Assembly (NCBI RefSeq): GCF_017565765.1 | Contig: NZ_JAGDYP010000001.1 | Span: 28,358-92,357 of the forward strand | DNA: 64,000 nt | Reading direction: 5' to 3' | Source: Capnocytophaga bilenii | GTDB lineage: Bacteria; Bacteroidota; Bacteroidia; Flavobacteriales; Flavobacteriaceae | In this document: one piece after another, positions 41,895 to 49,495 of the stretch | Layout of the letters: every line of letters starts with the position of its first letter | How positions within the stretch are numbered: the first letter of the stretch is position 1 | Made by a program: the position numbers and the translations under genes | Notes under the pieces: generated by a model | Told to the model about the DNA's origin: nothing | Database searches by the model: none | The model's input: only the letters and a program-made list of their open reading frames with translations

Positions 41895-42475
41895 AAAAAA
41901 TGATTTTATTTTTAGTACTATTTTGTGCTACACTGAGTTATGGACAGACGGATTGTAATGATTTAAAAAAGGAAATTCTATCTGTTAGAGAAGAATTAGT
42001 AACTGTAAAAGCAGAAAGTAGCTCTTTAAAAGCTCAGAGAGTAGCTTTAGAAGAGCAAATAGAGTATCTCAAAAAGGTTTTAGAAGTAAATAAACCTGTA
42101 AAGGAGGTAGATGTAGATGGTATTAATGCAAAAATAACTAAAATAGAGGGTATTTTAGAAGAAAAAACCATTTATATAACCTTTTTGTTTGAGGCTAAAG
42201 TTAATGATAGAAATTTTTATATTAATGATGTAAATATTGTTGATTTAGAGGGAAATACTATTAATAGAAACTATGATAAATCTGAGTCACAAAAAGAACT
42301 CACATTTGAAGTGCCAACTAAAATGAAAATGGCTTTCACTTATAATGAGAACTTTGAAAATGGTACTCCTAGTACTATTAAGCTAATACGTATAAATGCT
42401 GATAATAGTGATAAAAATTATAAACAATTTAGGAGTGAAATGTTTTTCAGAAACTTAGATGTAAACTGGAGGTAA
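41891..42475 (+). CDS. Exported coiled-coil protein coupled to the repressor
   Basis: 194 residues with a signal peptide (ILFLVLFCATLSYGQ), a coiled coil (about residues 25-65), and a C-terminal beta-rich domain. Its ATG overlaps the repressor stop by 4 bases, so it would be made in the quiescent, integrated state. Proteins expressed with a repressor and exported are candidates for superinfection or entry exclusion; nothing more specific can be seen. It is the last gene before the attachment site. Confidence 0.6.
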   Translation: MKKMILFLVLFCATLSYGQTDCNDLKKEILSVREELVTVKAESSSLKAQRVALEEQIEYLKKVLEVNKPVKEVDVDGINAKITKIEGILEEKTIYITFLFEAKVNDRNFYINDVNIVDLEGNTINRNYDKSESQKELTFEVPTKMKMAFTYNENFENGTPSTIKLIRINADNSDKNYKQFRSEMFFRNLDVNWR

Positions 42476-42670
42476 TATTTTAAAAATACAAGCATATAAA
42501 CTAATAGAACAATAGAATTAAATTAAAAATAAGTACATTATATTTTTTGTTAATATTCTAATAATTTTTGAGTTAATTACGAGTATATAATTGAGTATTT
42601 TTATTAGGTTTTACAATATTAGATACTATATAAAAACTATTGTATATATAATATTTTATCTGCAAAGGGA
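42476..42670. other. AT-rich right end of the element, no gene
   Basis: About 195 bases of very AT-rich DNA between the last gene of the element and the tRNA fragment. No open frame of note and no clear repeat other than AT-rich runs. It could hold arm-type integrase sites, but none is identifiable by eye. Confidence 0.5.
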
Positions 42671-42713
42671 ATTCATAACCCAAAGGTCACGGGTTCAAAT
42701 CCCGTCTTCGCTA
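42671..42713 (+). tRNA. tRNA-Met(CAU) 3' fragment; right attachment site of the ICE
   Basis: Reads from the anticodon loop to the discriminator base: anticodon CAT 42674-42676, anticodon-stem 3' arm CCCAA, variable loop, T arm ACGGG-TTCAAAT-CCCGT (42689-42705), acceptor 3' strand CTTCGCT (42706-42712) and A42713; CCA is not encoded. The matching 5' half (AGCGAAG acceptor, TTGGG anticodon stem) is absent upstream. The crossover probably lay in the anticodon loop/stem. The functional tRNA is expected at the left end beyond the window. Confidence 0.85.
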
Positions 42714-42719
42714 CAAAAT

Positions 42720-42764
42720 CGGTGTAACTAATTGTTTGGCAATTAATTACGCCGTTTTTATTTT
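42720..42764 (+). terminator. Terminator of the tRNA-Met locus
   Basis: CGGTGTAACTAATTG (42720-42734) pairs with CAATTAATTACGCCG (42740-42754) with two wobble positions and is followed by TTTTTATTTT. It belongs to the original tRNA gene and stayed with the displaced 3' end. Confidence 0.8.
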
Positions 42765-42913
42765 AATGCTGGGGCAAAATTGGGACAATTATACTTACAA
42801 GAGATACTAATAAAACTAGAAAACTTCTTACTATTTTTGGTACTCCGAAAATTAAATTATACTTTTGCTGCTATAATTTTCACTTAATTATCAGATAAAC
42901 GACAGTTAAATAT

Positions 42914-44413
42914 ATGGCAAAATACGATGTTCTTATTATTGGTAGTGGTCTCTCTGGATTATTTTCAGCTTTACTCTTGGCAAAAGCAGGAAAAAGAGTG
43001 TGTGTATTAGAGAAAAACCAACAATATGGGGGCAATCTACAGACTTTTGAACGCAATCATATTCTCTTTGATACCGGAGTGCATTACATAGGTGGTTTGG
43101 CTGAAAAGCAGGTACTTTACGAATATTTCAATAAAGTAGGAATAGCTAACAAACTTTCTTTGGAACGTCTTGATATGAATGGTTACGATCGTATTTGCTT
43201 TGCTAATACTCCTTCACTTATGTATCCTCACGCTCAGGGGTATGAAAACTTCATTCAACAACTACTTTTGTATTTTCCTTCCGAAAAGAAAGCTTTAGAA
43301 CAATATGCAGATACAATGCAATCTGTTTGTGCTCAATTTCCTCTTTATAACCTTAAACAAGGGGATGCTAAATATAATACTGAAACACTTTCTATAAAAC
43401 TTTTAGATTTTTTGAATAGTATTACTACTGATGAGCGACTAAAAGCAGTACTTTTAGGGTCTAACTTTCTTTATGGTGGCACTACTGAACAGACTCCTTT
43501 GTATGTACACGCATTATCAGTCAATTCGTATATTGAAAGTGCGTGGCGACTTACGCAAGGGGGCAGCCAAATCACTGATTTGCTCATTAAACAGCTACAA
43601 TTACACGGGGCTGACTTATTTAACAATACTGAAGTAACAGCCTTTGAATATGATAGTTATAACACTATCTCTTCTATACGTACTAAACAAGGTAAGACTT
43701 TTGAAGCCTCTCATATTATTTCGGCTATTGATATCAAACAACTACTCAATATCACAGGAAAAGTACCTCTTAAACCTTCTTTCTACAAACGTGTGCAGTG
43801 CTTAAAACCTACAGCTGCTGCCTTTTCATTGCATTTAGTACTCAAGCCCAACATCTTTAGATATTTACCTTATAACATATATTGGTTTAAGGATAACAAT
43901 AGCGTGTATCAGGCAGCTAATTACTCTATAAATGATTTTCCGTTATCATATATGATTTCTATGAATCCACCTAAAAATGGAGGTGAATTTACTGATAATA
44001 TGACAATTCTCACCTATATGAATCCTACGGAATTACATCGCTGGGAAGAGAGTTTCTATACCAATACAGAGGGAAAAAGTAGGGGTGAATTGTACGAGAT
44101 TTTCAAACGTCAGCGGGCTATGGATTTATTAGATTGTGTTGCACTGCAATTCCCTACTATAAAGAATATTATTACCGACTATTACACCTCTACTCCCCTC
44201 ACCTATCGCGATTATATAGGTAATTTTACAGGAGCTATGTATGGGTACAAAAAAAACGCTGACCATATAATGGAAAGCGTTTTTATGCCACAAACTCACA
44301 TCAGGAATCTTTATGTTACAGGGCAAAGTGTTGCAATGCACGGACTTGTAGGGGTTACTATCAGTGCGGTGCTTACTTACCAAATCTTGATGCGATCTTC
44401 CGGTTTTTTATAG
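42914..44413 (+). CDS. FAD-dependent oxidoreductase (CrtI / retinol saturase-like)
   Basis: 499 residues. The N-terminus is a Rossmann FAD-binding motif (VLIIGSGLSGLFSALLLAKA, E33-region CVLEKN) followed by YGGNLQTFERNHILFDTGVH, a signature of phytoene desaturase and all-trans-retinol saturase-like enzymes. The C-terminal FAD motif is YVTGQSVAMHGLVGVTISAV. In flavobacteria such enzymes act on isoprenoids or aryl-polyene/flexirubin-type lipids; the substrate cannot be told here. First chromosomal gene after the ICE. Its last 37 bases overlap the convergent M13 peptidase gene. Confidence 0.82.
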   Translation: MAKYDVLIIGSGLSGLFSALLLAKAGKRVCVLEKNQQYGGNLQTFERNHILFDTGVHYIGGLAEKQVLYEYFNKVGIANKLSLERLDMNGYDRICFANTPSLMYPHAQGYENFIQQLLLYFPSEKKALEQYADTMQSVCAQFPLYNLKQGDAKYNTETLSIKLLDFLNSITTDERLKAVLLGSNFLYGGTTEQTPLYVHALSVNSYIESAWRLTQGGSQITDLLIKQLQLHGADLFNNTEVTAFEYDSYNTISSIRTKQGKTFEASHIISAIDIKQLLNITGKVPLKPSFYKRVQCLKPTAAAFSLHLVLKPNIFRYLPYNIYWFKDNNSVYQAANYSINDFPLSYMISMNPPKNGGEFTDNMTILTYMNPTELHRWEESFYTNTEGKSRGELYEIFKRQRAMDLLDCVALQFPTIKNIITDYYTSTPLTYRDYIGNFTGAMYGYKKNADHIMESVFMPQTHIRNLYVTGQSVAMHGLVGVTISAVLTYQILMRSSGFL

Positions 44414-46437
44414 AGTTTATCTCCTTCTTTTACATCAAAGGCTTTATACCAAGCGTCTACATTTACTAATGGTCCGAAAGAGCGGAAATAACCAGGACTA
44501 TGAGGGTCTGTTTTTACTTGATTGGTGAGATATTGTTCTTTAGACAATGTACGCCATACAGTACCCCAAGAGATAAAGAAACGTTGTTCTTGGGTAAAGT
44601 TGCTAATCTTCTCTACTTGTCCTTTATCTTTTAAATACATTTGTAGTGCATCAAAGGCAATATTTACACCACCAAGGTCGGCGATGTTTTCGCCACTGGT
44701 GAAAGTACCATTTACAAATACACCTTTTACAGGTTCGTATTTATCATACTGTGCTGCAAGAGCTTTGGTAGCGTTTTCAAAGTTCTTTTTGTCTTCAGGT
44801 GTCCACCAGTTTTGTAGGTTACCTTCGCCGTCAAACTCTGCACCGCTATCATCAAAACCGTGTGTCATTTCGTGTCCTATTACAGCCCCTATACCGCCAA
44901 AGTTCACTGCTGGGTCGGCTTCAAAGTTGAAGAAAGGAGGTTGCAAAATAGCTGCTGGGAATACGATTTCGTTATAAAGTGGGTTATAATATGCATTCAC
45001 TGTTTGTGGTGACATTCCCCATTTAGTTTTATCAACTGGTTTGCCTACCTTCTCTAAACTCTTTTGGTAAGCCCACTCACTCACGCGTTGCAAGTTATTA
45101 AAATACACCGTTTTGGCAGCAGGTTCTATAGTCAATTTAGAGTAATCTTCCCATTTGTCTGGATACCCCACTTTTACAGTGAATTTATTGAGTTTCGCCA
45201 AAGCTTTTTCTTTGGTAGCATCAGACATCCAAGTAAGGTCTTTGATATGTTGTGCAAAGCTTTTTTTGAGGTAATCTACTAAAGTAACCATTTCTTCTTT
45301 AGCTTTAGCAGGGAAATATTTTTCTACATAGAGCTTACCAAAGGCTTCTCCTAAAACACCATTGATAACGCTTAGAGCGCGTTTGTTCATTGGGCGTTGT
45401 TCTTGTTGTCCTTGTAATTCTTTATGATAGAAGTTGAAAGAAAGTTCGTCAAGTTCTTTGGTGAGGTTGCTTGCATTATCGGTTATTAATTGGTATTTGA
45501 GGTAATCCTTTAGCAGTGGCAAGTTCTTTTCGTTGATAAACTTGTCGTATTGTTTGTACAAACGAATTTCTGAAACAACTACCTTATCAATATTAACTCC
45601 TACATTTTTGAGATATTGAGGCAGGTTGATATTTTTCACCAATTTGCTTAGCTCGTTCATTGTTTGAGGGTTGTAGCTAAGGTTAGGATTTCGGTCTTCC
45701 TCATTGGTGAGCATTAGTTTGGCTACAGAACGTTCAAAATCTACGATTTGTTTAGCTTTTTCGGCTGCTTTGTCGTCTTTGAGTATTTTGAAGATAGCTT
45801 CTACGTAATTTTGGTATTTATTTAAAGCCTCAGTATTTTCTTTGCTATCTTTTTGGTAGTAATCACGTCCCATACCGATACTAAAGTTACCGAGATAGAC
45901 AGTATTGGTATTAGAGTCTTTCATATCGGCATATACGCCCCAGCCACAGATAGGGTTTTCGCCTTCGGGGGTAACTTCTTCTAAGTATTTTTGAAGGTCG
46001 GGGAGGGTTTTGATAGCATCAATTTTGTTTAAATAACCTTCTATAGGTTTGAGCCCTTCGGCATCGCGCTTGTTCCAATCGATGAAAGACTCATATAGGT
46101 CTTTTATCTTTTGTCCTTCAGTGCCTTGCTCAAAGTTTTCTTTTAGCAAGTTATCCAAGATAAGCAGACAGTTTTCATCGGTTTTTTCACGAAGGATATG
46201 AAAAGAACCCCACGTAGGCTTGTCGGCTGGTATTTGAGCTGTTTTAGCCCAAGTACCGTTTACGTAGTTATAAAAATCATCTTGCGGACGCACAGTAGTG
46301 TCCATTTCAGCAAGGGAAAGCCCTTTATCGGCATTCGTGTTCTCAGTCATTGTGTTTTCTGTTTTTTTGTTATTTTCGCAGGCTATCATTAGCCCTATTG
46401 ATGAAAGTAACAATGCGGTTTTAGCTGTTTTCCTCAT
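44377..46437 (-). CDS. M13-family metallopeptidase (PepO/neprilysin-like), lipoprotein
   Basis: 686 residues from the ATG at 46437, which starts a lipoprotein signal (ALLLSSIGLMIACEN); an upstream in-frame ATG at 46497 lies inside the promoter. The N-terminal M13 domain begins with DTTVRPQDDFYNYVNGTWA. The catalytic zinc site is VIGHEMTHGFDDSGA with ENIADLGGV (third ligand Glu) downstream, and NAYYNPLYNEIVFPA supplies the substrate-binding Asn-Ala-Tyr/Phe motif. The C-terminus RIKIW matches the family's terminal Trp. It degrades oligopeptides in the periplasm or at the surface. The promoter is at 46468-46497. Confidence 0.93.
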   Translation of the reverse strand: MRKTAKTALLLSSIGLMIACENNKKTENTMTENTNADKGLSLAEMDTTVRPQDDFYNYVNGTWAKTAQIPADKPTWGSFHILREKTDENCLLILDNLLKENFEQGTEGQKIKDLYESFIDWNKRDAEGLKPIEGYLNKIDAIKTLPDLQKYLEEVTPEGENPICGWGVYADMKDSNTNTVYLGNFSIGMGRDYYQKDSKENTEALNKYQNYVEAIFKILKDDKAAEKAKQIVDFERSVAKLMLTNEEDRNPNLSYNPQTMNELSKLVKNINLPQYLKNVGVNIDKVVVSEIRLYKQYDKFINEKNLPLLKDYLKYQLITDNASNLTKELDELSFNFYHKELQGQQEQRPMNKRALSVINGVLGEAFGKLYVEKYFPAKAKEEMVTLVDYLKKSFAQHIKDLTWMSDATKEKALAKLNKFTVKVGYPDKWEDYSKLTIEPAAKTVYFNNLQRVSEWAYQKSLEKVGKPVDKTKWGMSPQTVNAYYNPLYNEIVFPAAILQPPFFNFEADPAVNFGGIGAVIGHEMTHGFDDSGAEFDGEGNLQNWWTPEDKKNFENATKALAAQYDKYEPVKGVFVNGTFTSGENIADLGGVNIAFDALQMYLKDKGQVEKISNFTQEQRFFISWGTVWRTLSKEQYLTNQVKTDPHSPGYFRSFGPLVNVDAWYKAFDVKEGDKLYKKPEDRIKIW

Positions 46438-46467
46438 CGTATTATTAGTTTTTTTGAATTGATACCA

Positions 46468-46497
46468 CAAAGGTAATAATATTTTCTTAATTTGCAA
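46468..46497 (-). promoter_or_regulatory. Bacteroidetes-type promoter of the M13 peptidase gene
   Basis: On the minus strand TTG (46497-46495), 19 bases, then TACCTTTG (46475-46468) match the TTG-N19-TAnnTTTG consensus, 31 bases before the ATG at 46437. Supports that ATG as the start. Confidence 0.75.
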
Positions 46498-46524
46498 GGG
46501 TATTGTTAATTTTTTTCTATAAAT

Positions 46525-46692
46525 AATAAGGCTATCTGAAAAGTTTTATTTTATGAATGTATATTGCCTTTTATTTCTACAATACTATTGAAAGTTATTG
46601 ATTATCAGAGTAATTAACTTTTACAAACTCTTAGAGTTTGCCAAAGTGTATGGTGCAATTAAACCTTTTAAAACTTTTCGGACAGCCTTATT
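46525..46692. mobile_element. MITE-like element with 24-bp terminal inverted repeats
   Basis: Left end 46525-46548 and right end 46669-46692 are inverted repeats of 24 bases with two wobble mismatches (AATAAGGCTATCTGAAAAGT and its counterpart ACTTTTCGGACAGCCTTATT). The 120-base interior has no gene but contains the palindrome CAAACTC-TTA-GAGTTTG (46625-46641 region). The ends resemble IS-like termini, so this may be a miniature element; it lies between the M13 and flavin reductase genes. No clear target duplication is visible. Confidence 0.5.
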
Positions 46693-46700
46693 GTTAATGA

Positions 46701-47279
46701 TTACTTAATTGTAAAATTAAGCCCTTTGTGCTCTCCTAAGCCGTAATAGTGCTTAAAGTTGTAAATGAGGGGATGCCACTCTAATGGGTTGATTTTGTTT
46801 TCTTCGATTACTAAATGGTCTTGTGCGTGCACTTGTACAAACTCCAACTCTATGAGGGCAAAGTTATCGCGGTCATTTACTTGTTTTACTTTGGCTTCGG
46901 CTTGTATGGGGCATTCGGCTATGCGAGGTGCTCGTACTTTATCGGAAGGTAGCTTGGTGAAGCCTGCTATGGCAAATTTGTCATCAGTATAGGTGTATTT
47001 GCCTTGCTTTTGAGGGGGTACGGGATTTTGTGCTGTATAGGGGGCTATCGCTTCTACTTTCTCCCACATTTCTGCCGAAGGTAGATTGAATACTACTTCA
47101 GGCACTTCCATTACATTGTGATAGGCTTTGTTGAGCTTTACAAGGGCTATCACGGCATTTGTACCTAAGGTGAAGGTACAAGAAATAGGTGTTACGTCGG
47201 CGTTTCCGTCTTTATCGGTTGTAGTAAGGAGTACTACAGGAAACCCGTAATAAAACATACTCGGTAAAAAAGACTTCAT
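46701..47279 (-). CDS. Flavin reductase-like/FMN-binding split-barrel protein
   Basis: 192 residues. PVVLLTTTDKDGNADVTPIS followed by CTFTLGTNAVIALVKLNK and YHNVMEVPEVVFNLPS matches flavin reductase-like FMN-binding split barrels (flavoredoxin type). It would reduce or bind FMN in the cytoplasm. Its own promoter (47302-47331) lies 22 bases before the ATG. The exact substrate is not known. Confidence 0.82.
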   Translation of the reverse strand: MKSFLPSMFYYGFPVVLLTTTDKDGNADVTPISCTFTLGTNAVIALVKLNKAYHNVMEVPEVVFNLPSAEMWEKVEAIAPYTAQNPVPPQKQGKYTYTDDKFAIAGFTKLPSDKVRAPRIAECPIQAEAKVKQVNDRDNFALIELEFVQVHAQDHLVIEENKINPLEWHPLIYNFKHYYGLGEHKGLNFTIK

Positions 47280-47301
47280 ACTATTTATTTTAAGATTTTT
47301 G

Positions 47302-47331
47302 CAAAGGTACGAAATAATGTTTAATTATCAA
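47302..47331 (-). promoter_or_regulatory. Bacteroidetes-type promoter of the flavin reductase-like gene
   Basis: Minus strand TTG (47331-47329), exactly 19 bases, then TACCTTTG (47309-47302). Confidence 0.72.
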
Positions 47332-47363
47332 TGTTTAATGGATTATTTTTTTAGTAGGTTTGT

Positions 47364-47510
47364 CACATACTCGGCTGTGCCGGCTCACTGACTTTCTTTC
47401 GGTGCGAGCCGCACTGGCTTCACATACTCCGCTGTGCCAGCTCGGTGCGAGCCGCACTGGCTTTTATCCTTCGCTCAACCTTCGCTTATCCTTCGCTCGA
47501 GGTTCGCTTT
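47364..47510. repeat. REP-like repeat cluster in a 312-base intergenic region
   Basis: Two units CACATACTC(G/C)GCTGTGCC(G/A)GCTC at 47364-47386 and 47421-47443 alternate with GTGCGAGCCGCACTGGCT at 47402-47419 and 47445-47462; then CCTTCGCT-type octamers recur several times to about 47510. Both unit types are palindromic or hairpin-forming and GC-rich compared with the flanks. One unit is also present in the ICE at 34783-34800. No gene is seen in this gap (47280-47591). Confidence 0.8.
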
Positions 47511-47591
47511 AAATAGGTCTATTGAAGTGTAGGTATGATAGCAAATTAATTTTGGTAAAGATTATAGCAACAAGGGGGTTAGTGAAAATAA

Positions 47592-48536
47592 CTAAAACTG
47601 TATATGGGGGTATTGGGCTTGAATGGTGGCTATTTTTTGTTGTAATTGCTCTTGGAAAGCTTTATGACTCTCGGTGTGAGGGTTAAAGGGGCGATGGGCT
47701 AAACTTTTTTGAATATTATCTATTTGTTTCATTGTTTTTTGGGTATCAGTATCTATATAAGTGGCTGTTAATTGCTGCCATATATAGTTGATTGCCAGTT
47801 CGGAAGGGTGTACCATATCATCTGTATAAAAACGATAATCACGTAACTCGTCTAATAAGAGTTCGTAGGACGGAAAATAATGGCAGGTTTGCTTACTGAT
47901 AAGTGGATAGAGTGCAGCAAAGAGGTGTGATTTGCTAACTTGGTTTTCTAAAAAGCCATCTTTGAGATGTCGTACAGGGGAAATGGTGCATATACATTCT
48001 ATACGGGGATTGAAGGTTTTTACACTGCTAATTATCTGATATATACTTTGTTGTATTTCTTCAACTGAAAGAAGATGTTTTGAGAAGTGTGTTTGTGGCA
48101 CTTTGTGGCAGTTGGCTACCATTTCACGGGTTGTTTTATGGGTATATACCCAAGCTGTACCAAAGGTGATAAAGAAGAATTGTGCTTCTTTAAGGGCTTG
48201 GTACAATTTATTCTGCTGGGTATTGGCAAAAGAGATTGTTTCTTGTAGTTCAGGCTTACTGATATCGGAATGAAGGGAGAAGCTGTGCCATAGTTCGTTA
48301 TGCAAAAAGAAGTCTTCGGGGGTGTAGGGTTGTTGTGCTAAGGCTCTTTGTATAACTTTTTGGATTGCTATAGGATGAAAAAGAACGCCAAAGGGGTTGG
48401 CTGTAATGGGGAACTTGTAATAAGCAAAGCGAGTGGCTATATTTTGAGCAAAACAAGAGCCTATACTTACTATGGGGGTGTAATAAGTAATTTTTTTAGG
48501 GGCTGGGGGAAGCTGTAAGGTTGTTCTGAAGTTCAA
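47592..48536 (-). CDS. GSCFA-family protein
   Basis: 314 residues. The N-terminus contains the family's name motif IVSIGSCFAQNIA, with a later GTAWVY and CTISPVRHLKDG pattern; the family is SGNH/GDSL-like and often annotated as a putative esterase or pseudokinase-associated domain. The catalytic Ser would be in GSCFA and the His near DDMVHPSELAINYIW. It is the last gene of a four-gene operon with aroQ and ogt, 2 bases after ogt. Biological role unknown. Confidence 0.85.
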   Translation of the reverse strand: MNFRTTLQLPPAPKKITYYTPIVSIGSCFAQNIATRFAYYKFPITANPFGVLFHPIAIQKVIQRALAQQPYTPEDFFLHNELWHSFSLHSDISKPELQETISFANTQQNKLYQALKEAQFFFITFGTAWVYTHKTTREMVANCHKVPQTHFSKHLLSVEEIQQSIYQIISSVKTFNPRIECICTISPVRHLKDGFLENQVSKSHLFAALYPLISKQTCHYFPSYELLLDELRDYRFYTDDMVHPSELAINYIWQQLTATYIDTDTQKTMKQIDNIQKSLAHRPFNPHTESHKAFQEQLQQKIATIQAQYPHIQF

Positions 48537-48538
48537 TT

Positions 48539-49048
48539 TTAGTTCTTTTCTAAGTTCAACAAAAACTCTTTACGGGTGATACCTCCTCCATAGCCTGCTA
48601 AACTACCATCGGAGCTGATAACACGATGACAAGGTATGAGGATGGAGATGTGATTTTTACCATTAGCATTGGCTACGGCACGGAAAGATTGTGGTTTGTC
48701 TATTGCTTCGGCTTGTTGTTTGTAGGAACGTGTTTCACCATAGGGGATTGTGAGGAGGTAGTTCCAAACCTCTTTTTGGAAAGGTGTACCTGAGAGTACT
48801 AAAGGCAAACTGAAGCTTTGTAGTTCTTTGGCAAAATATGCTTTTAGTTGTTCTTCCAATTGTAATAATAATGGTGTATCTTTTTGGTTATCAGTACCAT
48901 TTAGATATTGCATTACTTGGCTTTTAGAGTGTAGCCAATGATCGTTGTGCATAAATTCGAGCAAACAAATAGCGTTATCGGTTGCCATTGCCAACAATAG
49001 TCCTACGGGAGTAATTAGTTTTTTGGTATATAGTTTTTGTTTTTTCAT
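48539..49048 (-). CDS. ogt: Methylated-DNA--protein-cysteine methyltransferase
   Basis: 169 residues. The active-site motif PCHRVISSDGSLAGYGGG (alkyl-acceptor Cys) and upstream IPYGETRSYKQQA identify an O6-alkylguanine-DNA methyltransferase that repairs alkylated guanine by suicide transfer. Normal length for the Ogt type without the Ada regulatory domain. It lies 3 bases after aroQ in the operon. Confidence 0.93.
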   Translation of the reverse strand: MKKQKLYTKKLITPVGLLLAMATDNAICLLEFMHNDHWLHSKSQVMQYLNGTDNQKDTPLLLQLEEQLKAYFAKELQSFSLPLVLSGTPFQKEVWNYLLTIPYGETRSYKQQAEAIDKPQSFRAVANANGKNHISILIPCHRVISSDGSLAGYGGGITRKEFLLNLEKN

Positions 49049-49051
49049 AGC

Positions 49052-49477
49052 TTATTTGCTGAAATAATCTAACGCTAATTCATAACTTTGTAATCCGAAG
49101 CCTACTATGATGCCTTTTACAACTGGAGATAAATAGGAATGATGCCTAAAAGTTTCGCGTGCAAAGGTATTAGAGATATGGACTTCAATCACGGGGGTTG
49201 TGATGGCTTTTATAGCATCGGCAAGGGCTATAGAGGTGTGAGTATAAGCTCCTGCATTGAGTATAATCCCGCAATAATCAAACCCTACCTCGTGAAGTTT
49301 ATCTATTAAATCGCCTTCGTGATTGCTTTGGTAATACTGCAAGTGCAAGTGGTTGTATTTTGATTTCAAGGAGTCAAAATACATTTCAAAAGTTTGAGCA
49401 CCATAGATTTCGGGCTCTCGTTTGCCTAATAAGTTGAGATTAGGTCCGTTGATAATAATAATCTTTTTCAATATCAA
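49052..49477 (-). CDS. aroQ: Type II 3-dehydroquinate dehydratase
   Basis: 141 residues. INGPNLNLLGKREPEIYG near the N-terminus contains the catalytic loop with Arg and Tyr, and NAGAYTHTSIALADAI plus EVHISN carry the catalytic His and substrate contacts. It catalyses 3-dehydroquinate to 3-dehydroshikimate in the shikimate pathway. Lies 18 bases after the glycosyltransferase gene in a minus-strand operon. Confidence 0.96.
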   Translation of the reverse strand: MILKKIIIINGPNLNLLGKREPEIYGAQTFEMYFDSLKSKYNHLHLQYYQSNHEGDLIDKLHEVGFDYCGIILNAGAYTHTSIALADAIKAITTPVIEVHISNTFARETFRHHSYLSPVVKGIIVGFGLQSYELALDYFSK

Positions 49478-49495
49478 AACTATTAAATGGTTATA

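Noticed and set aside
31027-42475. A complete prophage
   Set aside because: No capsid, portal, terminase, tail or lysis gene is recognisable within the block.
42620-42713. A complete tRNA gene at the right attachment site
   Set aside because: The 5' acceptor strand, D arm and 5' anticodon-stem strand are missing; only the 3' half matches.
42755-42913. A decayed gene or second att repeat downstream of the tRNA terminator
   Set aside because: No frame or repeat beyond the GGGGCAAAATTGGGACAATT stretch could be supported.
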